Below, piece after piece: positions 31,701 through 40,248 of a stretch of DNA of 63,510 nucleotides. The DNA lies in the NCBI RefSeq assembly GCF_012931985.1, contig NZ_JAAFGM010000018.1, positions 1 to 63,510 on the forward strand, written 5' to 3'. A program made the translations under genes and the position numbers. The stretch's first letter is position 1. Each line of letters starts with the position of its first letter. The stretch comes from Candidatus Roseilinea sp. NK_OTU-006. Lineage in GTDB: Bacteria > Chloroflexota > Anaerolineae > J036 > Brachytrichaceae. Under the pieces are notes generated by a model that did not search any database, was not told the DNA's origin, and saw nothing but the letters and a program-made list of their open reading frames with translations.

Positions 31701-34700
31701 TGACGGTGACCGAGAACACCTCGGTATCGCTGGGCACAGAGGTGTAGTACAGCCCGCCGTAGGGGTCTTGTTCCTGCGTCGTGAACCATTCGCGGCGGTT
31801 GAACGAGACGACGACGGGTTTGTTGGCCACCGGTTGGCCATCCCAGCCTACCGAGATCACGTCAGCGGTGACTTCGTCGCCGGCGTTGAAGACATAGCCA
31901 CGTGGGGCGATGCCGAAGTAGAACGCGCCCTTGTGCACGACGACGCCGGCGCGCGCCGAGACGCTCTGGTCGTTGACGTCAGTCACGCTGGCTTCCAGTG
32001 TGAAGCGCGCGCTGGTCTTGCGCTTGCTCAGGTCGGCCGGCAAGCGCAGCGTGAAGCGGCCCTGTGCGTCGGTCACACCCTCGCCGCTGGCGATCAGTTC
32101 ATTGAAGCCGAAGAAGCTGCGCGGGCTGAAGTCGAAGTCGCCGAAGGTGTAGTTGCCCGCGCCGGTGTAGCGGTCGAAGAAGTAATCGGTGGCAAGCAAC
32201 GACCAGCTCACCTTCGCGCCTGCCACGCTGCCGCCGAAGAAGTATTCGGCGTCGAAGGTCGCGTTGATCGTCTCACCGTCGAGGTAGTCCGCCCTGTCCG
32301 TCGTCGCCGTCACCTCGAACTCCGGCGCGCGATAGGCGGCGACGAGGAATGACACGCCGTAGTAGCTGCACGGCGACTCGTCCCTGCCGACGTTGGGTTT
32401 GGGGACGCACGCCTGAATGAAATACTGGCCGGTGGGCGCGCCGTTGTCCAGCGTGAACTGGCCGTTGAAGCCGCCGTTGGCGTCCAGCGGCACAGTGGCG
32501 CTGAACACCTGCTGGGCTTGGCCGTTGAAGATAGCGAGGTTGACCTGCGCAACGTCCGCCGGCACGGTGTAGCGGGCGTCGTCATCGCGGCGCACGATGC
32601 CCTTATAGAACACCATCTGGCCGGGGCGATAGATCGGCCGGTCGGTATAGAGGTAAGCGAAGAATGGTTCGGCCTGATAGCGCCCCGGCAGGTTGAAGTC
32701 GTAGATGTTGATGCCGTAGGACATTTCGCTCCAGGCGATGCCAAACGGGCCTAATCCGCCCGGCTCGCCCACCAGCGCATAAAGCGTTTGGTAGGGCCGG
32801 TAGCTTTCAGGGAAGGTGACGAAGGCTTGGCCAGCTTCCTCGCCGGTGCCGGTGACGCCGGAAGCGATCTCGGCAAACGCAGCGTCGCGGAAGGAGACGG
32901 CCACGCCCGACAGGGGCGCGCCCGTATTCAGGTTCGTCACCCAGGCCAACCCTTCGCGGTCGCCATGTTTTAGGCCGATGTGCACGTTCGTGACGATGAG
33001 AATGTGGCGCACAGGCTGGAATTCGCGATCGAGGGCGACCAACTCCGGCGCGCTCACTTCGAGCAGGTAGACGCCGGTCGGCAACGCGCCGCCGTCCTCA
33101 CTCAGCAAGAGCTTGTAGCTGGCCGATTCGTTCAGCCCGGACGTGGTCATCGCCGTCCATCGGCGCACTACTTGGTCGGCGCCGGGCTTGAAAGTGCGCA
33201 GATTCTCATATGCGTTGTTCGCGCCGGTGAGGTCGTAGAACTGTTGCGGCGTGAGCGAGGCCAGCGCGAAATCCAGCCGGGTGACGTTGCGATGGAGCAC
33301 GAACAACTGCGTGGGTTGCGCAGCGTTGTAGGTGCCGACCAATCCATCGCTCTGCACGATCACCAGCGGCGGCAGCGGGCCGGTCGAGAAGCGCACCTCG
33401 GTATCCTGGCCGATCCTGACGCCGTAGACGTCGGCCGCATCGCCGCCGATGCGCACACGATAGTTGGTGGACGGCTTGAGGTTGACGTTGAGCGAGAACT
33501 CGTTGCTGAACTCGTCGTAGTAGCTATACACGCCGGTCAGCGTGATAGGTGGATCGAACGCCAGGTTGGCGATGACGGTAGGCACGGACATCGGCGCGCT
33601 GAAGCGGACGGAGAAGCCGTCGTTGGACGAGGCGCGAGCTTGATCGTTGGCCGGGCGCGTGCTCACCACAGCCGGCAGCGGGACGGCCTGGAAGGTCGTA
33701 GTCGCCTCGACGGCCGTCGCGCCCGACCCGACAGCAGCGCGCGCGCCGGCCTTCACACGCACGGTGTAGGTCTGCCCGCGCCGATAATCCTCTGCGGGCA
33801 CGAAGGCCATCACTTCGCCGGTGGCTTGCGGGGGCGGCATGGGCGGTGATTCGCCGGGTTGTTCTGATGCGAACGCATCGGGGGGCGGCTCATCGGCCCA
33901 GCGGAACGCCCCGCGCACCGGTGGTTCGATGACGAACGCGGCCTCGGCGCTGGCGCGATCCATCTTCTGGCTGAAGGTCACACTGATCGGTTGGCGCAGG
34001 CCGATGCCCCGCGCCCCGTCGGACGGCGCGATGAATTTGACGACCGGCGCAGCGACGCTGAACGTCCAAACGTAGTCGCGCTCCAGCAGCGCGCCCGTGG
34101 TGTCCTGAAGGCCGGCGGCGACGCGGCCTTCGTAGATCGCGCCGGCTTGCAGCGGCTGTGAGGGCTGAAAGACGTAGATGCTGGTATTGAGCCACTGCCC
34201 ACGGCCGGGGATTGGTGGATTGAACGCGACAGGCGTAGGCAGGCCGGCCTGCTGGTCGAGCAGGGTGAGCGGAACCACCGGTCGGTTGAACAGTACGGTG
34301 ATCGTCGCGTCGGCGGCGACATCCTGCGCGTTGGCGGCGGGGATCGTCTGGGCGACGGCCAGCGCGCCGATGGTGTTGACGGTGAACGACTCTGGCCGGG
34401 CTAGCCCCAAGCCCTTGGCGCTCCGCGCGTCGGTCGAAAGCGAGACGTTGTAGCGCGCCGCGCGCGCCCAGTTCTGGCTCGGCTTGAACGCGGCGCGGTT
34501 GTCGCCCAGCCATTCGAGCCTGCCGGCGATGGCGACGCCATCGCTGCTCTGCACGCGCAGGGCGCGCTCAACCGAGCGCCGGTCCATCGGCTGGTCGAAG
34601 ATCAGTTCGATGGGCTTGTCCACCGGCAGCTCCTCACCCTGGACAGGAACGCGATCCACCAGGATCGGGTTGGCGAGCAGGCGTAGGGTGGGCGATGGGC

Positions 34701-34851
34701 CGGGCGTGGCCGACGGGTTGATCTGAACGGTGACCTGCGGCGTGACGTTCGGCTCGGTGGTGAGCTCAGGTGCAGGCTGGCTGCATCCGGCGAGGGTGCT
34801 CGAAGCAACGAGCAAGAGGCTCACGAGGTGGGCGAGTTGATGCTTATACAT
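28759..34851 (-). CDS. Alpha-2-macroglobulin-family lipoprotein without thioester
   Basis: About 2030 residues. The ATG at 34851 begins a lipoprotein signal peptide (MYKHQLAHLVSLLLVASSTLAGC); an upstream in-frame start at 34935 would bury it. Several Ig-like repeats of the FDQPMDRRSVERAL type occupy the N-terminal third, then macroglobulin domains (YTDRPIYRPGQMVFYKG), the A2M domain (NLTTWRMTARAVTPDTRVG) and an alpha-helical toroid (NSDGGWGWWSGGASDP). At the thioester position, where related proteins read YPYGCLEQ, this one reads YPDESADRTAS, so the reactive Cys-Gln bond is absent. Probably an envelope protease trap or structural protein. Confidence 0.88.
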   Translation of the reverse strand: MYKHQLAHLVSLLLVASSTLAGCSQPAPELTTEPNVTPQVTVQINPSATPGPSPTLRLLANPILVDRVPVQGEELPVDKPIELIFDQPMDRRSVERALRVQSSDGVAIAGRLEWLGDNRAAFKPSQNWARAARYNVSLSTDARSAKGLGLARPESFTVNTIGALAVAQTIPAANAQDVAADATITVLFNRPVVPLTLLDQQAGLPTPVAFNPPIPGRGQWLNTSIYVFQPSQPLQAGAIYEGRVAAGLQDTTGALLERDYVWTFSVAAPVVKFIAPSDGARGIGLRQPISVTFSQKMDRASAEAAFVIEPPVRGAFRWADEPPPDAFASEQPGESPPMPPPQATGEVMAFVPAEDYRRGQTYTVRVKAGARAAVGSGATAVEATTTFQAVPLPAVVSTRPANDQARASSNDGFSVRFSAPMSVPTVIANLAFDPPITLTGVYSYYDEFSNEFSLNVNLKPSTNYRVRIGGDAADVYGVRIGQDTEVRFSTGPLPPLVIVQSDGLVGTYNAAQPTQLFVLHRNVTRLDFALASLTPQQFYDLTGANNAYENLRTFKPGADQVVRRWTAMTTSGLNESASYKLLLSEDGGALPTGVYLLEVSAPELVALDREFQPVRHILIVTNVHIGLKHGDREGLAWVTNLNTGAPLSGVAVSFRDAAFAEIASGVTGTGEEAGQAFVTFPESYRPYQTLYALVGEPGGLGPFGIAWSEMSYGINIYDFNLPGRYQAEPFFAYLYTDRPIYRPGQMVFYKGIVRRDDDARYTVPADVAQVNLAIFNGQAQQVFSATVPLDANGGFNGQFTLDNGAPTGQYFIQACVPKPNVGRDESPCSYYGVSFLVAAYRAPEFEVTATTDRADYLDGETINATFDAEYFFGGSVAGAKVSWSLLATDYFFDRYTGAGNYTFGDFDFSPRSFFGFNELIASGEGVTDAQGRFTLRLPADLSKRKTSARFTLEASVTDVNDQSVSARAGVVVHKGAFYFGIAPRGYVFNAGDEVTADVISVGWDGQPVANKPVVVSFNRREWFTTQEQDPYGGLYYTSVPSDTEVFSVTVTTAADGKALASFRPQEGGEYHIVAAGPTGAEPAVAAGTSVYVSSAGEYVAWRVENNDRIELKADKRSYQVGETARVLVPSPFQGAATALLTIERGGFIQRKTLTLRSNSDVLDIPIEPSFAPNVYVSVMLVKGVGSDNPVPAYRLGYTQFAVEPTQFALNIEITPDRSQYAPRDTATYDIRVTDVAGNPVQAELSLALVDKAVLSLADSNVEPILDAFYGRRPLSVRTASTLNVNVDRITAKVAAAEGKGGGGGGEALADALFTRRNFKDTAYWNAVVQTGADGRARVQIILPDNLTTWRMTARAVTPDTRVGEAINEIVSTKPLLVRPVTPRFFVAGDTVTIGAVVNNNTAADLDAQVAFVSTGLTLVGGSAIQRVNVKAGGTARVDWTVTVQEPAIGAAAASEITVTVAGGGLQDSAQPSVFGAPNGIPILRYAAPETVGTAGDLGEPGRKLELIALPPRLNTGQGDLTVRVDTGLGVAAAKGVEALEAYPDESADRTASRLIVRLALAQAGVQAEDLATLRNNVAAMLQRLYGRQNSDGGWGWWSGGASDPLISAHAVLAMSRARQAGFWVDESTLNRAHNYLSEQLKPPSALADATAANRQAYILFAQAEAGRGDSGRLGALYEIRATLSHYGRALLAMALDKVNPGDARIKTLLADIQSAAITSATGVSWQERERDWANFFSDTRSTAIVLAALARLDARNALAPNVVRWLMAARAGSGWSSTQETEWAIVAFAEWIQATDERPSAFDWRVTLNDQSLMRGQANPQGESAEIVVAVGQLLRTQANELAFERGAGGGRLYYTARLRAYVPADSAPAVNRGIVIARKYELADCAPAPDKPCPAIAGAKIGQNVRVRLTIVAPSDLYYVRVTDPLPSGAEVVDTSLKTSQTLNLGDEPIPPIFGGKMGWGWWYFAHREIYDDRVAVFASYLPAGTYEYTYVIRPSIAGQFKVMPASAEQTYFPEVFGRSDGAAFAIAR

Positions 34852-35022
34852 AGGTTCGCATGAAAGAAACTCTTCCTTCTCAGCAATGCATCGTGTGCTC
34901 AGAAGCTTAGCAAAGATGCGCCTTCGATAAGCCAATAGCCACGCATTGTGCTGTAGGCAGATAGATTATCCCCCAAAAGCGCGAGCTTTCAGGCGCTTGT
35001 GCAGCGTGCGTCTTCCATCCGC

Positions 35023-35028
35023 TAGAAT
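35023..35028 (+). promoter_or_regulatory. -10 box for a leaderless start
   Basis: TAGAAT ends nine bases before the ATG at 35038; no ribosome binding site lies between them. Confidence 0.45.
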
Positions 35029-35037
35029 GCGCCACTG

Positions 35038-35688
35038 ATGGTTGAACGACTCAACCGCCTTGGCGCCGGCTTCGAGCGTCACTGGCTGGCCGTCCTGGTC
35101 GGCATCCTGCTGACCTATTCGCTGCTGCCGTTCGGCGCGCCGATTTTGAAGAAGCTCGGCCTAGATGCGCTGGCACAGATAATCTATCAGCCATATAAGC
35201 TGATGTGCCATACCTATGGCTTCCGCTCGTTCTTCTTGTTCGGCGAGCAGTTTGTCTACAGCCGCCCGGAATTCGAGCAGGCGTCGGGCATAGACACCGG
35301 CACATTCATCGGCCTGTTGCAGGCGCGCGACTTTCAAGGCGACGCGCGCATGGGCTATAAAGTTGCGCTCTGTCAGCGCGATGTGGCGATCTACTTCGCA
35401 ATGGGCATCAACGGCATCGCTTACGCGCTGGTGCGCCGCCGCGCGCGGCCCATGCCGTGGCTCGTGTTTGTGCTGATCGGCGTCGTGCCCATCGGCGTTG
35501 ACGGATTCTCTCAGTTGCTCAGCCAGCCCCCGTTCAACCTCCTTCCCTACCGCGAGAGCACTTGGGGGCTGCGCCTGATCACCGGCGCTTTGTTCGGATT
35601 TAGCCTAGCTTGGCTGATCTTCCCGCTGATCGAGAGCGCGTTCAAGCCGCTGCCGGCAGCGCCACGCACTGCCGTGCGCAGCGATTGA
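35038..35688 (+). CDS. DUF2085 membrane protein
   Basis: 216 residues with about four to five membrane helices and the two conserved cysteine motifs of the DUF2085 family: KLMCHTYGFRSFFLFGEQ and KVALCQRDVAIYFAM. The family is frequent in Chloroflexota but its function is unknown; the paired CH and CQRD motifs suggest a metal or redox role. It is followed 7 bases later by a TlpA-like thioredoxin gene, which supports a link to thiol chemistry, by inference only. Confidence 0.82.
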   Translation: MVERLNRLGAGFERHWLAVLVGILLTYSLLPFGAPILKKLGLDALAQIIYQPYKLMCHTYGFRSFFLFGEQFVYSRPEFEQASGIDTGTFIGLLQARDFQGDARMGYKVALCQRDVAIYFAMGINGIAYALVRRRARPMPWLVFVLIGVVPIGVDGFSQLLSQPPFNLLPYRESTWGLRLITGALFGFSLAWLIFPLIESAFKPLPAAPRTAVRSD

Positions 35689-35695
35689 GGCTGAC

Positions 35696-36274
35696 ATGGA
35701 CACACCAAAGCGATCCTTCCCCTTCGGCTTGATCTTGCTGGGCGCGACCGCAACATTGGTGGGCGTTGGGCTGGCCGTGCTGGTCTTGAGCAGCAGTAGC
35801 GCAGCCCAACAGAGCGGTCTGCCGATCTTGTCTCCTTCCACACGCGCGCTGCTGCGCGAAGGCGCGCCCGCGCCGGAATTTACGCTCAAGACGCTCGACG
35901 GCCGGCCGGTCGCGCTATCCGATCTGCGCGGCAAGGCGGCGCTGATTAACTTCTGGGCATCCTGGTGCCCCCCTTGCCTAGAGGAGACGCCGGCATTGAT
36001 CGCCGCTTACGAAGAACTCAAACGGACGAATCCCAACATCGAGTTCATCGGCATCGGCACGAACGACGATCGCGCCAACCTGGAGAAGTTCGCCGAGAAC
36101 AACCGCATCCCGTATATCATCGTCGAAGACCCAGATGGCGAGGTGAGCGACGCCTATGGCGTGCTCGGCATGCCCACCACCGTGTTCGTAGACAGCAGCG
36201 GCGTGGTGCGGCGCATCTGGAACGGCGCGATCAAGAAGGAACAGGTAATCGAGATTATGCGTGGGATGAGGTAG
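35696..36274 (+). CDS. TlpA/ResA-like membrane-anchored thioredoxin
   Basis: 192 residues: one N-terminal membrane helix (LILLGATATLVGVGLAVLVL), then a thioredoxin fold with the active site FWASWCPPCLEETPAL, EFTLKTLDGRPVALSDLRG before it, and GMPTTVFVDSSGVVRR with the cis-proline. It would reduce or exchange disulfides outside the membrane, for example in cytochrome c maturation. Transcribed with the DUF2085 gene. Confidence 0.9.
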   Translation: MDTPKRSFPFGLILLGATATLVGVGLAVLVLSSSSAAQQSGLPILSPSTRALLREGAPAPEFTLKTLDGRPVALSDLRGKAALINFWASWCPPCLEETPALIAAYEELKRTNPNIEFIGIGTNDDRANLEKFAENNRIPYIIVEDPDGEVSDAYGVLGMPTTVFVDSSGVVRRIWNGAIKKEQVIEIMRGMR

Positions 36275-36293
36275 GTAGTCATTGGTCATTGAT

Positions 36294-36328
36294 GATTGGA
36301 GATTGGAGATTGGAGATTGGAGATTGGA
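36294..36328 (+). repeat. Tandem repeat (GATTGGA)5
   Basis: Five perfect 7-base copies followed by the degenerate copy GATTTAG, in the gap between the thioredoxin and mtnP genes and just before the mtnP -10 box. Confidence 0.95.
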
Positions 36329-36342
36329 GATTTAGAGATTGC

Positions 36343-36348
36343 TAAACT
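36343..36348 (+). promoter_or_regulatory. -10 box for mtnP, probably leaderless
   Basis: TAAACT ends 11 bases before the ATG at 36360, with no ribosome binding site between. Confidence 0.4.
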
Positions 36349-36359
36349 ATCGTTGTCCA

Positions 36360-37238
36360 ATGACCCAGTTATCTCATGCTCCCATTACCTTGGCCGTCAT
36401 CGGCGGCAGCGGGCTATATGCCATGCCCGGTCTCACCGATGTCGAAGAGGTCACAATCCCTACGCCGTTCGGCGACCCGTCGGACGCAATTGTGCTCGGC
36501 ACCTATCACGGTTGCCGCATCGCCTTCCTGCCCCGTCATGGGCGCGGGCACCGCTATAACCCCAGCGAAGTGCCCTATCGCGCCAACATCTGGGCGCTCA
36601 AGTCGCTGGGCGTCAAACACGTCGTCAGCGTGAGCGCGTGCGGCAGCCTGCGCGAACACCTGCGCCCGCGCGACATCGTCATCCCCGATCAGCTGTTCGA
36701 TTTCACCAAGGGCAAGCGCGCTTATTCGTTCTTCGAGGGCGGCATGGTCGGCCATGTTTCGGTCGGCAAGCCGTTCTCAAAGTCGCTCAGCGCGGCGTTG
36801 GCCAGAGCGGTGCGCGACGCCGGCGGGACGGCGCACGAAGGCGGCGTGTTCATCACCATTGAAGGCCCGCGCTTTAGCACCCAAGCCGAAAGCCGCGTCT
36901 TTCGCGCATGGGGCTGCGACATCATCGGCATGACCGCCTGCCCGGAAGCCTTCCTCGCCCGCGAAGCTGAATTGGACTTCGCCATCATGGCTCATGTCAC
37001 CGATTACGACGTGTGGCACGAAGAAGAGGGCGAGGTGACGGTGGACATGGTGATTCAGCGGCTGAACGACAACCTGGCGTTGGCGCAACGTGCGATCGCC
37101 AACCTGGCGCCGGTCGTCGCGACGTTGCCACACGAGAGCGCCGGCGCGATGAGATATGCCGTCATGACCGCGCGCGACCGCATATCCCCCGAAGCGCGGG
37201 AAAGATTGCACCTGCTGGTGGGCGACTATTTGTCGTAA
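36360..37238 (+). CDS. mtnP: S-methyl-5'-thioadenosine phosphorylase
   Basis: Splits methylthioadenosine to adenine and methylthioribose-1-phosphate in methionine salvage. 292 residues from the ATG at 36360; 36339 is an alternative. Motifs: VIGGSGLYAMPG, TPFGDPSDAIVLG, FLPRHGRGHRYNPSEVPYRANIWAL, VSACGSLREHLRPRDIVIPDQ, FITIEGPRFSTQAESR and CDIIGMTACPEAFLARE. The MTACPEA element fits MTA rather than inosine/guanosine as substrate. Confidence 0.92.
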   Translation: MTQLSHAPITLAVIGGSGLYAMPGLTDVEEVTIPTPFGDPSDAIVLGTYHGCRIAFLPRHGRGHRYNPSEVPYRANIWALKSLGVKHVVSVSACGSLREHLRPRDIVIPDQLFDFTKGKRAYSFFEGGMVGHVSVGKPFSKSLSAALARAVRDAGGTAHEGGVFITIEGPRFSTQAESRVFRAWGCDIIGMTACPEAFLAREAELDFAIMAHVTDYDVWHEEEGEVTVDMVIQRLNDNLALAQRAIANLAPVVATLPHESAGAMRYAVMTARDRISPEARERLHLLVGDYLS

Positions 37239-37262
37239 GTCGCAAGTCGTAGGGTGTAGAGT

Positions 37263-37898
37263 CTAATTCAGCTTCTCTCGCAGCGCGTCAATCGCCGCCT
37301 TAAGTTCCGATTCGCGGAAGCTGACGGTCAGATCGCTCCGCGTGCGTTCGAGCACGCCGCGCACCATGTCGGTGTTGCGACGCAGCCCGCCGGTGATCGC
37401 CTCTGGGAAGTCCATCATCACCAACACATCGTAGATCTCGTCCATCGCAGCAAGCAGGCGTTCGGCCTCTTGGCTGTGGCCCCCGCGGATCTCGTCCAGC
37501 ACACGCCGACGCAGCTCGCCGGCAGCTTCGGCCAGGCCATTGAGATACGCTGCATATTCCACGCCGATCTCCTCCGGCGCAGGGACTGTTTTATTTTGTG
37601 CGATGGCCAGCGCGATATGCGCTTCGGCCAGCTCCTTCAACGCATCTTGCGTGTATCCGCTAAAGCACAAATCGGGATACGGTTGGACGACCGTAACAAG
37701 TTCATCGGCCGCGCGACGCGCTTCACCGAGCAAGCGGTCGGCTTCATCCCATTCGTCGCGGTGCGAAGCGCGGATGGCGAGTGAGCAATAACGAATCAAT
37801 TCCCTAGAAAGGTTCACCGCTCTATCGCGCGCTGCATTCTTAGCCAGCAAATTTTCGCGGATGCGCTCTCCGATCTTCGCTAATGGGCTGTCGGCCAT
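37263..37898 (-). CDS. Translin-family protein
   Basis: 211-residue all-helical protein with the translin pattern: IGERIRENLLAKNAARDRAV, SRELIRYCSLAIRASHRDEW, FSGYTQDALKELAEAHIALA and AAYLNGLAEAAGELRRRVL ending in VMMDFPEAITGGLRRNTDMV. Translins bind single-stranded RNA/DNA; they are well known from eukaryotes and archaea and rare in bacteria. The acidic cluster in EAHIALA / AGELRR is of the kind used for RNase activity by TRAX. Start at 37898 is chosen because TAGAAT lies seven bases upstream; longer frames lack conserved sequence. Confidence 0.82.
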   Translation of the reverse strand: MADSPLAKIGERIRENLLAKNAARDRAVNLSRELIRYCSLAIRASHRDEWDEADRLLGEARRAADELVTVVQPYPDLCFSGYTQDALKELAEAHIALAIAQNKTVPAPEEIGVEYAAYLNGLAEAAGELRRRVLDEIRGGHSQEAERLLAAMDEIYDVLVMMDFPEAITGGLRRNTDMVRGVLERTRSDLTVSFRESELKAAIDALREKLN

Positions 37899-37905
37899 AT
37901 GCTCC

Positions 37906-37911
37906 ATTCTA
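37906..37911 (-). promoter_or_regulatory. -10 box for translin gene, leaderless type
   Basis: Minus-strand TAGAAT ends seven bases before the ATG at 37898. Confidence 0.4.
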
Positions 37912-38061
37912 AAATTAGTTTGTAGTCCATAGTAGGGCTGTTGATGTTGGGGATAATCATCCGGACGCCCTATATCTGGCCCCGACATGTATTCGCGCCC
38001 TAAATGTAGGCTTAATGTTGCCGTTGTGCGCGACCGGCGCGGGAAGTGACGTGTATTGAGA

Positions 38062-38229
38062 TTGTTCACACCCTGGGATAACCCCTACATTTGGGGTGTG
38101 GAAGTGTGGATTCGCGGACTAAACTCACACCCTGTGGAGGAAAAGCCCTGTGAACAGTGTGGAGATGTGGAACGAGCGGTTCGCTCGTAAATAAGGTGAG
38201 TTGCTTTCGTGACTGACTTGCGTTGTGGA
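38062..38229. other. Intergenic cluster of TGTGGA motifs (DnaA-box-like)
   Basis: The 540-bp gap 37912-38449 carries no gene I can support. It contains six TGTGGA copies, all on the plus strand, at 38097, 38105, 38133, 38158, 38166 and 38224, plus TTGTTCACA (38062-38070, one mismatch to the DnaA box TTATNCACA) and its partial inverse TGTGAACA (38149-38156). The stretch is richer in A/T than its flanks. It could be a protein-binding array controlling the divergent translin and LCP genes or a DnaA-binding region. Confidence 0.5.
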
Positions 38230-38449
38230 AACGCACAGAACTTTACGTGGAATCAATGGATAATCGTTGACCGCGAGACTAGGCGATCTGTTGAGCGCGC
38301 TGCGGCGCGTGCACACCCAAGATTGTGATCGGCCAGCTTGCGTGACTGTTCGGAACGGTGCGACCATGAGGATCGCGGCGGACTATTGCCCGCTGACAGA
38401 GAGGTGCTTGGCTGGTCGGCTGTCAGGGTCATCTGAAGCCATCTCTATT

Positions 38450-40243
38450 ATGAAGGCCGATACCGCTCACCGGCGCGGCTTGCGACGCGCCAGCTTCTAC
38501 TGGATGCTTGCAGCTTGGCTGGGAGCGGCATCGGCCGTGACGGCGTGCGGCAATTCAGCCGCTCCGGCCGATCAGGTCCCCACGATTACGCCGACCGTCA
38601 CTGCGATCGCCCCATCGCCCACGCCCATCGTCATCACGATGAGCGCCTCGCCCACCGCTGTACCGATTCCACCGCCCACAGCTACCATGCCGCCTACGCC
38701 CACCGAGCTGCCGGCTGCAACGCGCGCGCCCCAGCCCCTGCCGTTGCCTTCGCCCACAGCCAAGCCGACTATCGAACTCGGCGCGTTCGTCGGCACTGAC
38801 GTTGCGCTGCCGGCGGTGCCGGTCTCTGCGACCACCGGTATTACAGCAACCGGTCTGCTTTCGCTCACCGAAGTCCCGCCGCCGGTCGCGCCGGTGAAGT
38901 TGCCGCCCGGCGTGATCAACATTGCGCTGCTCGGCGTGGACACGCGCCCTGTTGAAAAGGGGATGTTGACCGACGTCATCATCATCGCCAGCATTAACCC
39001 GAACATCCCGGCTGTGACGCTGCTGTCCATCCCGCGCGATACGCTGGTGTATATCCCCAATCGGCGCATGGCCAAGGTCAACACGGCGTTTGCCGCCGGA
39101 CCGGACGTATTCAAGCAGACCATCAAATACAACTTCGGCCTGAACGTGGACTACTACGCCACGATCAATTTTGCCGGCCTGGTGAACGCTGTCAATACGC
39201 TAGGCGGCATCGAGGTCATCGCCACCTGCCCGCTCTACCAGGTCTTCCCGAAGGATCCGTATTATTCCGCCGATCCGGTTACGCCGCTGACCGTCACCGC
39301 ACCCTATACAGACGCTTTCACCGGCGAGGTGTGGCAACCCGGACAGGCGGTGCCGACGCAGACGATCAATATCCCCCGCCCTGGCGTATACAAGCTGAAC
39401 GGCTTGCAGGCCTTGGCTTATGCGCGGGCGCGCTATGGTGTGCCCGGCGGCGACGTAGATCGCACCCGCCGAGCGCAGCGCGTGTTGCGCGCACTGCTTC
39501 ACAAAGTGCGCAGCAGCAGCCTGATCGCGATCACCCGCCTGCCGGCGCTGCTCAACCAATTCGCCCGCAACGTCAAGACCGACCTCACCCTCGACCAAAT
39601 TCTGTCGCTGGCGGCTCAGGCCGATCGCTTTGACGATAGCATCATTCGCAGTCGCTATTTCGACGATGTCGGGATGACCAGCGTGACGTTGCCGGTGGTC
39701 GGTGCCGTGCTCATCCCCAACCGAGACAACATCACGCCATACCTGCAAATGGCCTTGAACGTGCCGCTCAATCAGCAGGCCGGCAGCGGCATCGCCGTCG
39801 AGGTATGGAACGGCACACATCAGGCCGATTTCGGCATCGTGGCTGCCGACCGGCTGCGTGAGTTGGGGTTCAACGTGGTGAGCATCCAGGATGCGGATGG
39901 CATCTATTCCAAGACGCAGGTGATTGACTTTACGACGACGGCGAAGGGCAGCGCAATCCCGCTGCTGCAACGCGCGCTCGGCCTCCGGCCGGAGAATGTT
40001 ATCGCCCAGCCCAATCCGGATGGGCCGCGCTACCGCATCATCGCCGGTCGGGACTTCGACCCGTGTTACTACAAGACCACGCCGCCCAACGTGCGCGCCG
40101 CGCCATCGCCGATTCAGCCTACGAACGGGCAGAACACGCTGCCGACGGGGGATGCCCCGGCACCACCTACCGAGGACGCGCCGGCTGATCCGAATGCGCC
40201 GCCGGCAGAGCCAACACCCACACCTGCGCCAGAAGGGGGATGA
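38450..40243 (+). CDS. LytR-CpsA-Psr family lipoprotein with LytR_C domain
   Basis: 597 residues. The ATG at 38450 starts a lipoprotein signal peptide ending SAVTACGNS; an earlier in-frame ATG at 38267 would place it internally. A Pro/Thr-rich linker precedes the LCP domain (about 155-400): NIALLGVDTRPVEKGMLTDV, LLSIPRDTLVYIPN, and LQALAYARARYG followed by GGDVDRTRRAQRVLRAL, with the phosphate-binding arginines. A LytR_C domain follows (VEVWNGTHQADFGIVAADRL), then a Pro-rich tail. LCP proteins transfer polymers such as teichoic acids or glycans from lipid carriers to the wall; the acceptor here is unknown. Confidence 0.88.
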   Translation: MKADTAHRRGLRRASFYWMLAAWLGAASAVTACGNSAAPADQVPTITPTVTAIAPSPTPIVITMSASPTAVPIPPPTATMPPTPTELPAATRAPQPLPLPSPTAKPTIELGAFVGTDVALPAVPVSATTGITATGLLSLTEVPPPVAPVKLPPGVINIALLGVDTRPVEKGMLTDVIIIASINPNIPAVTLLSIPRDTLVYIPNRRMAKVNTAFAAGPDVFKQTIKYNFGLNVDYYATINFAGLVNAVNTLGGIEVIATCPLYQVFPKDPYYSADPVTPLTVTAPYTDAFTGEVWQPGQAVPTQTINIPRPGVYKLNGLQALAYARARYGVPGGDVDRTRRAQRVLRALLHKVRSSSLIAITRLPALLNQFARNVKTDLTLDQILSLAAQADRFDDSIIRSRYFDDVGMTSVTLPVVGAVLIPNRDNITPYLQMALNVPLNQQAGSGIAVEVWNGTHQADFGIVAADRLRELGFNVVSIQDADGIYSKTQVIDFTTTAKGSAIPLLQRALGLRPENVIAQPNPDGPRYRIIAGRDFDPCYYKTTPPNVRAAPSPIQPTNGQNTLPTGDAPAPPTEDAPADPNAPPAEPTPTPAPEGG

Positions 40244-40248
40244 CGCGA

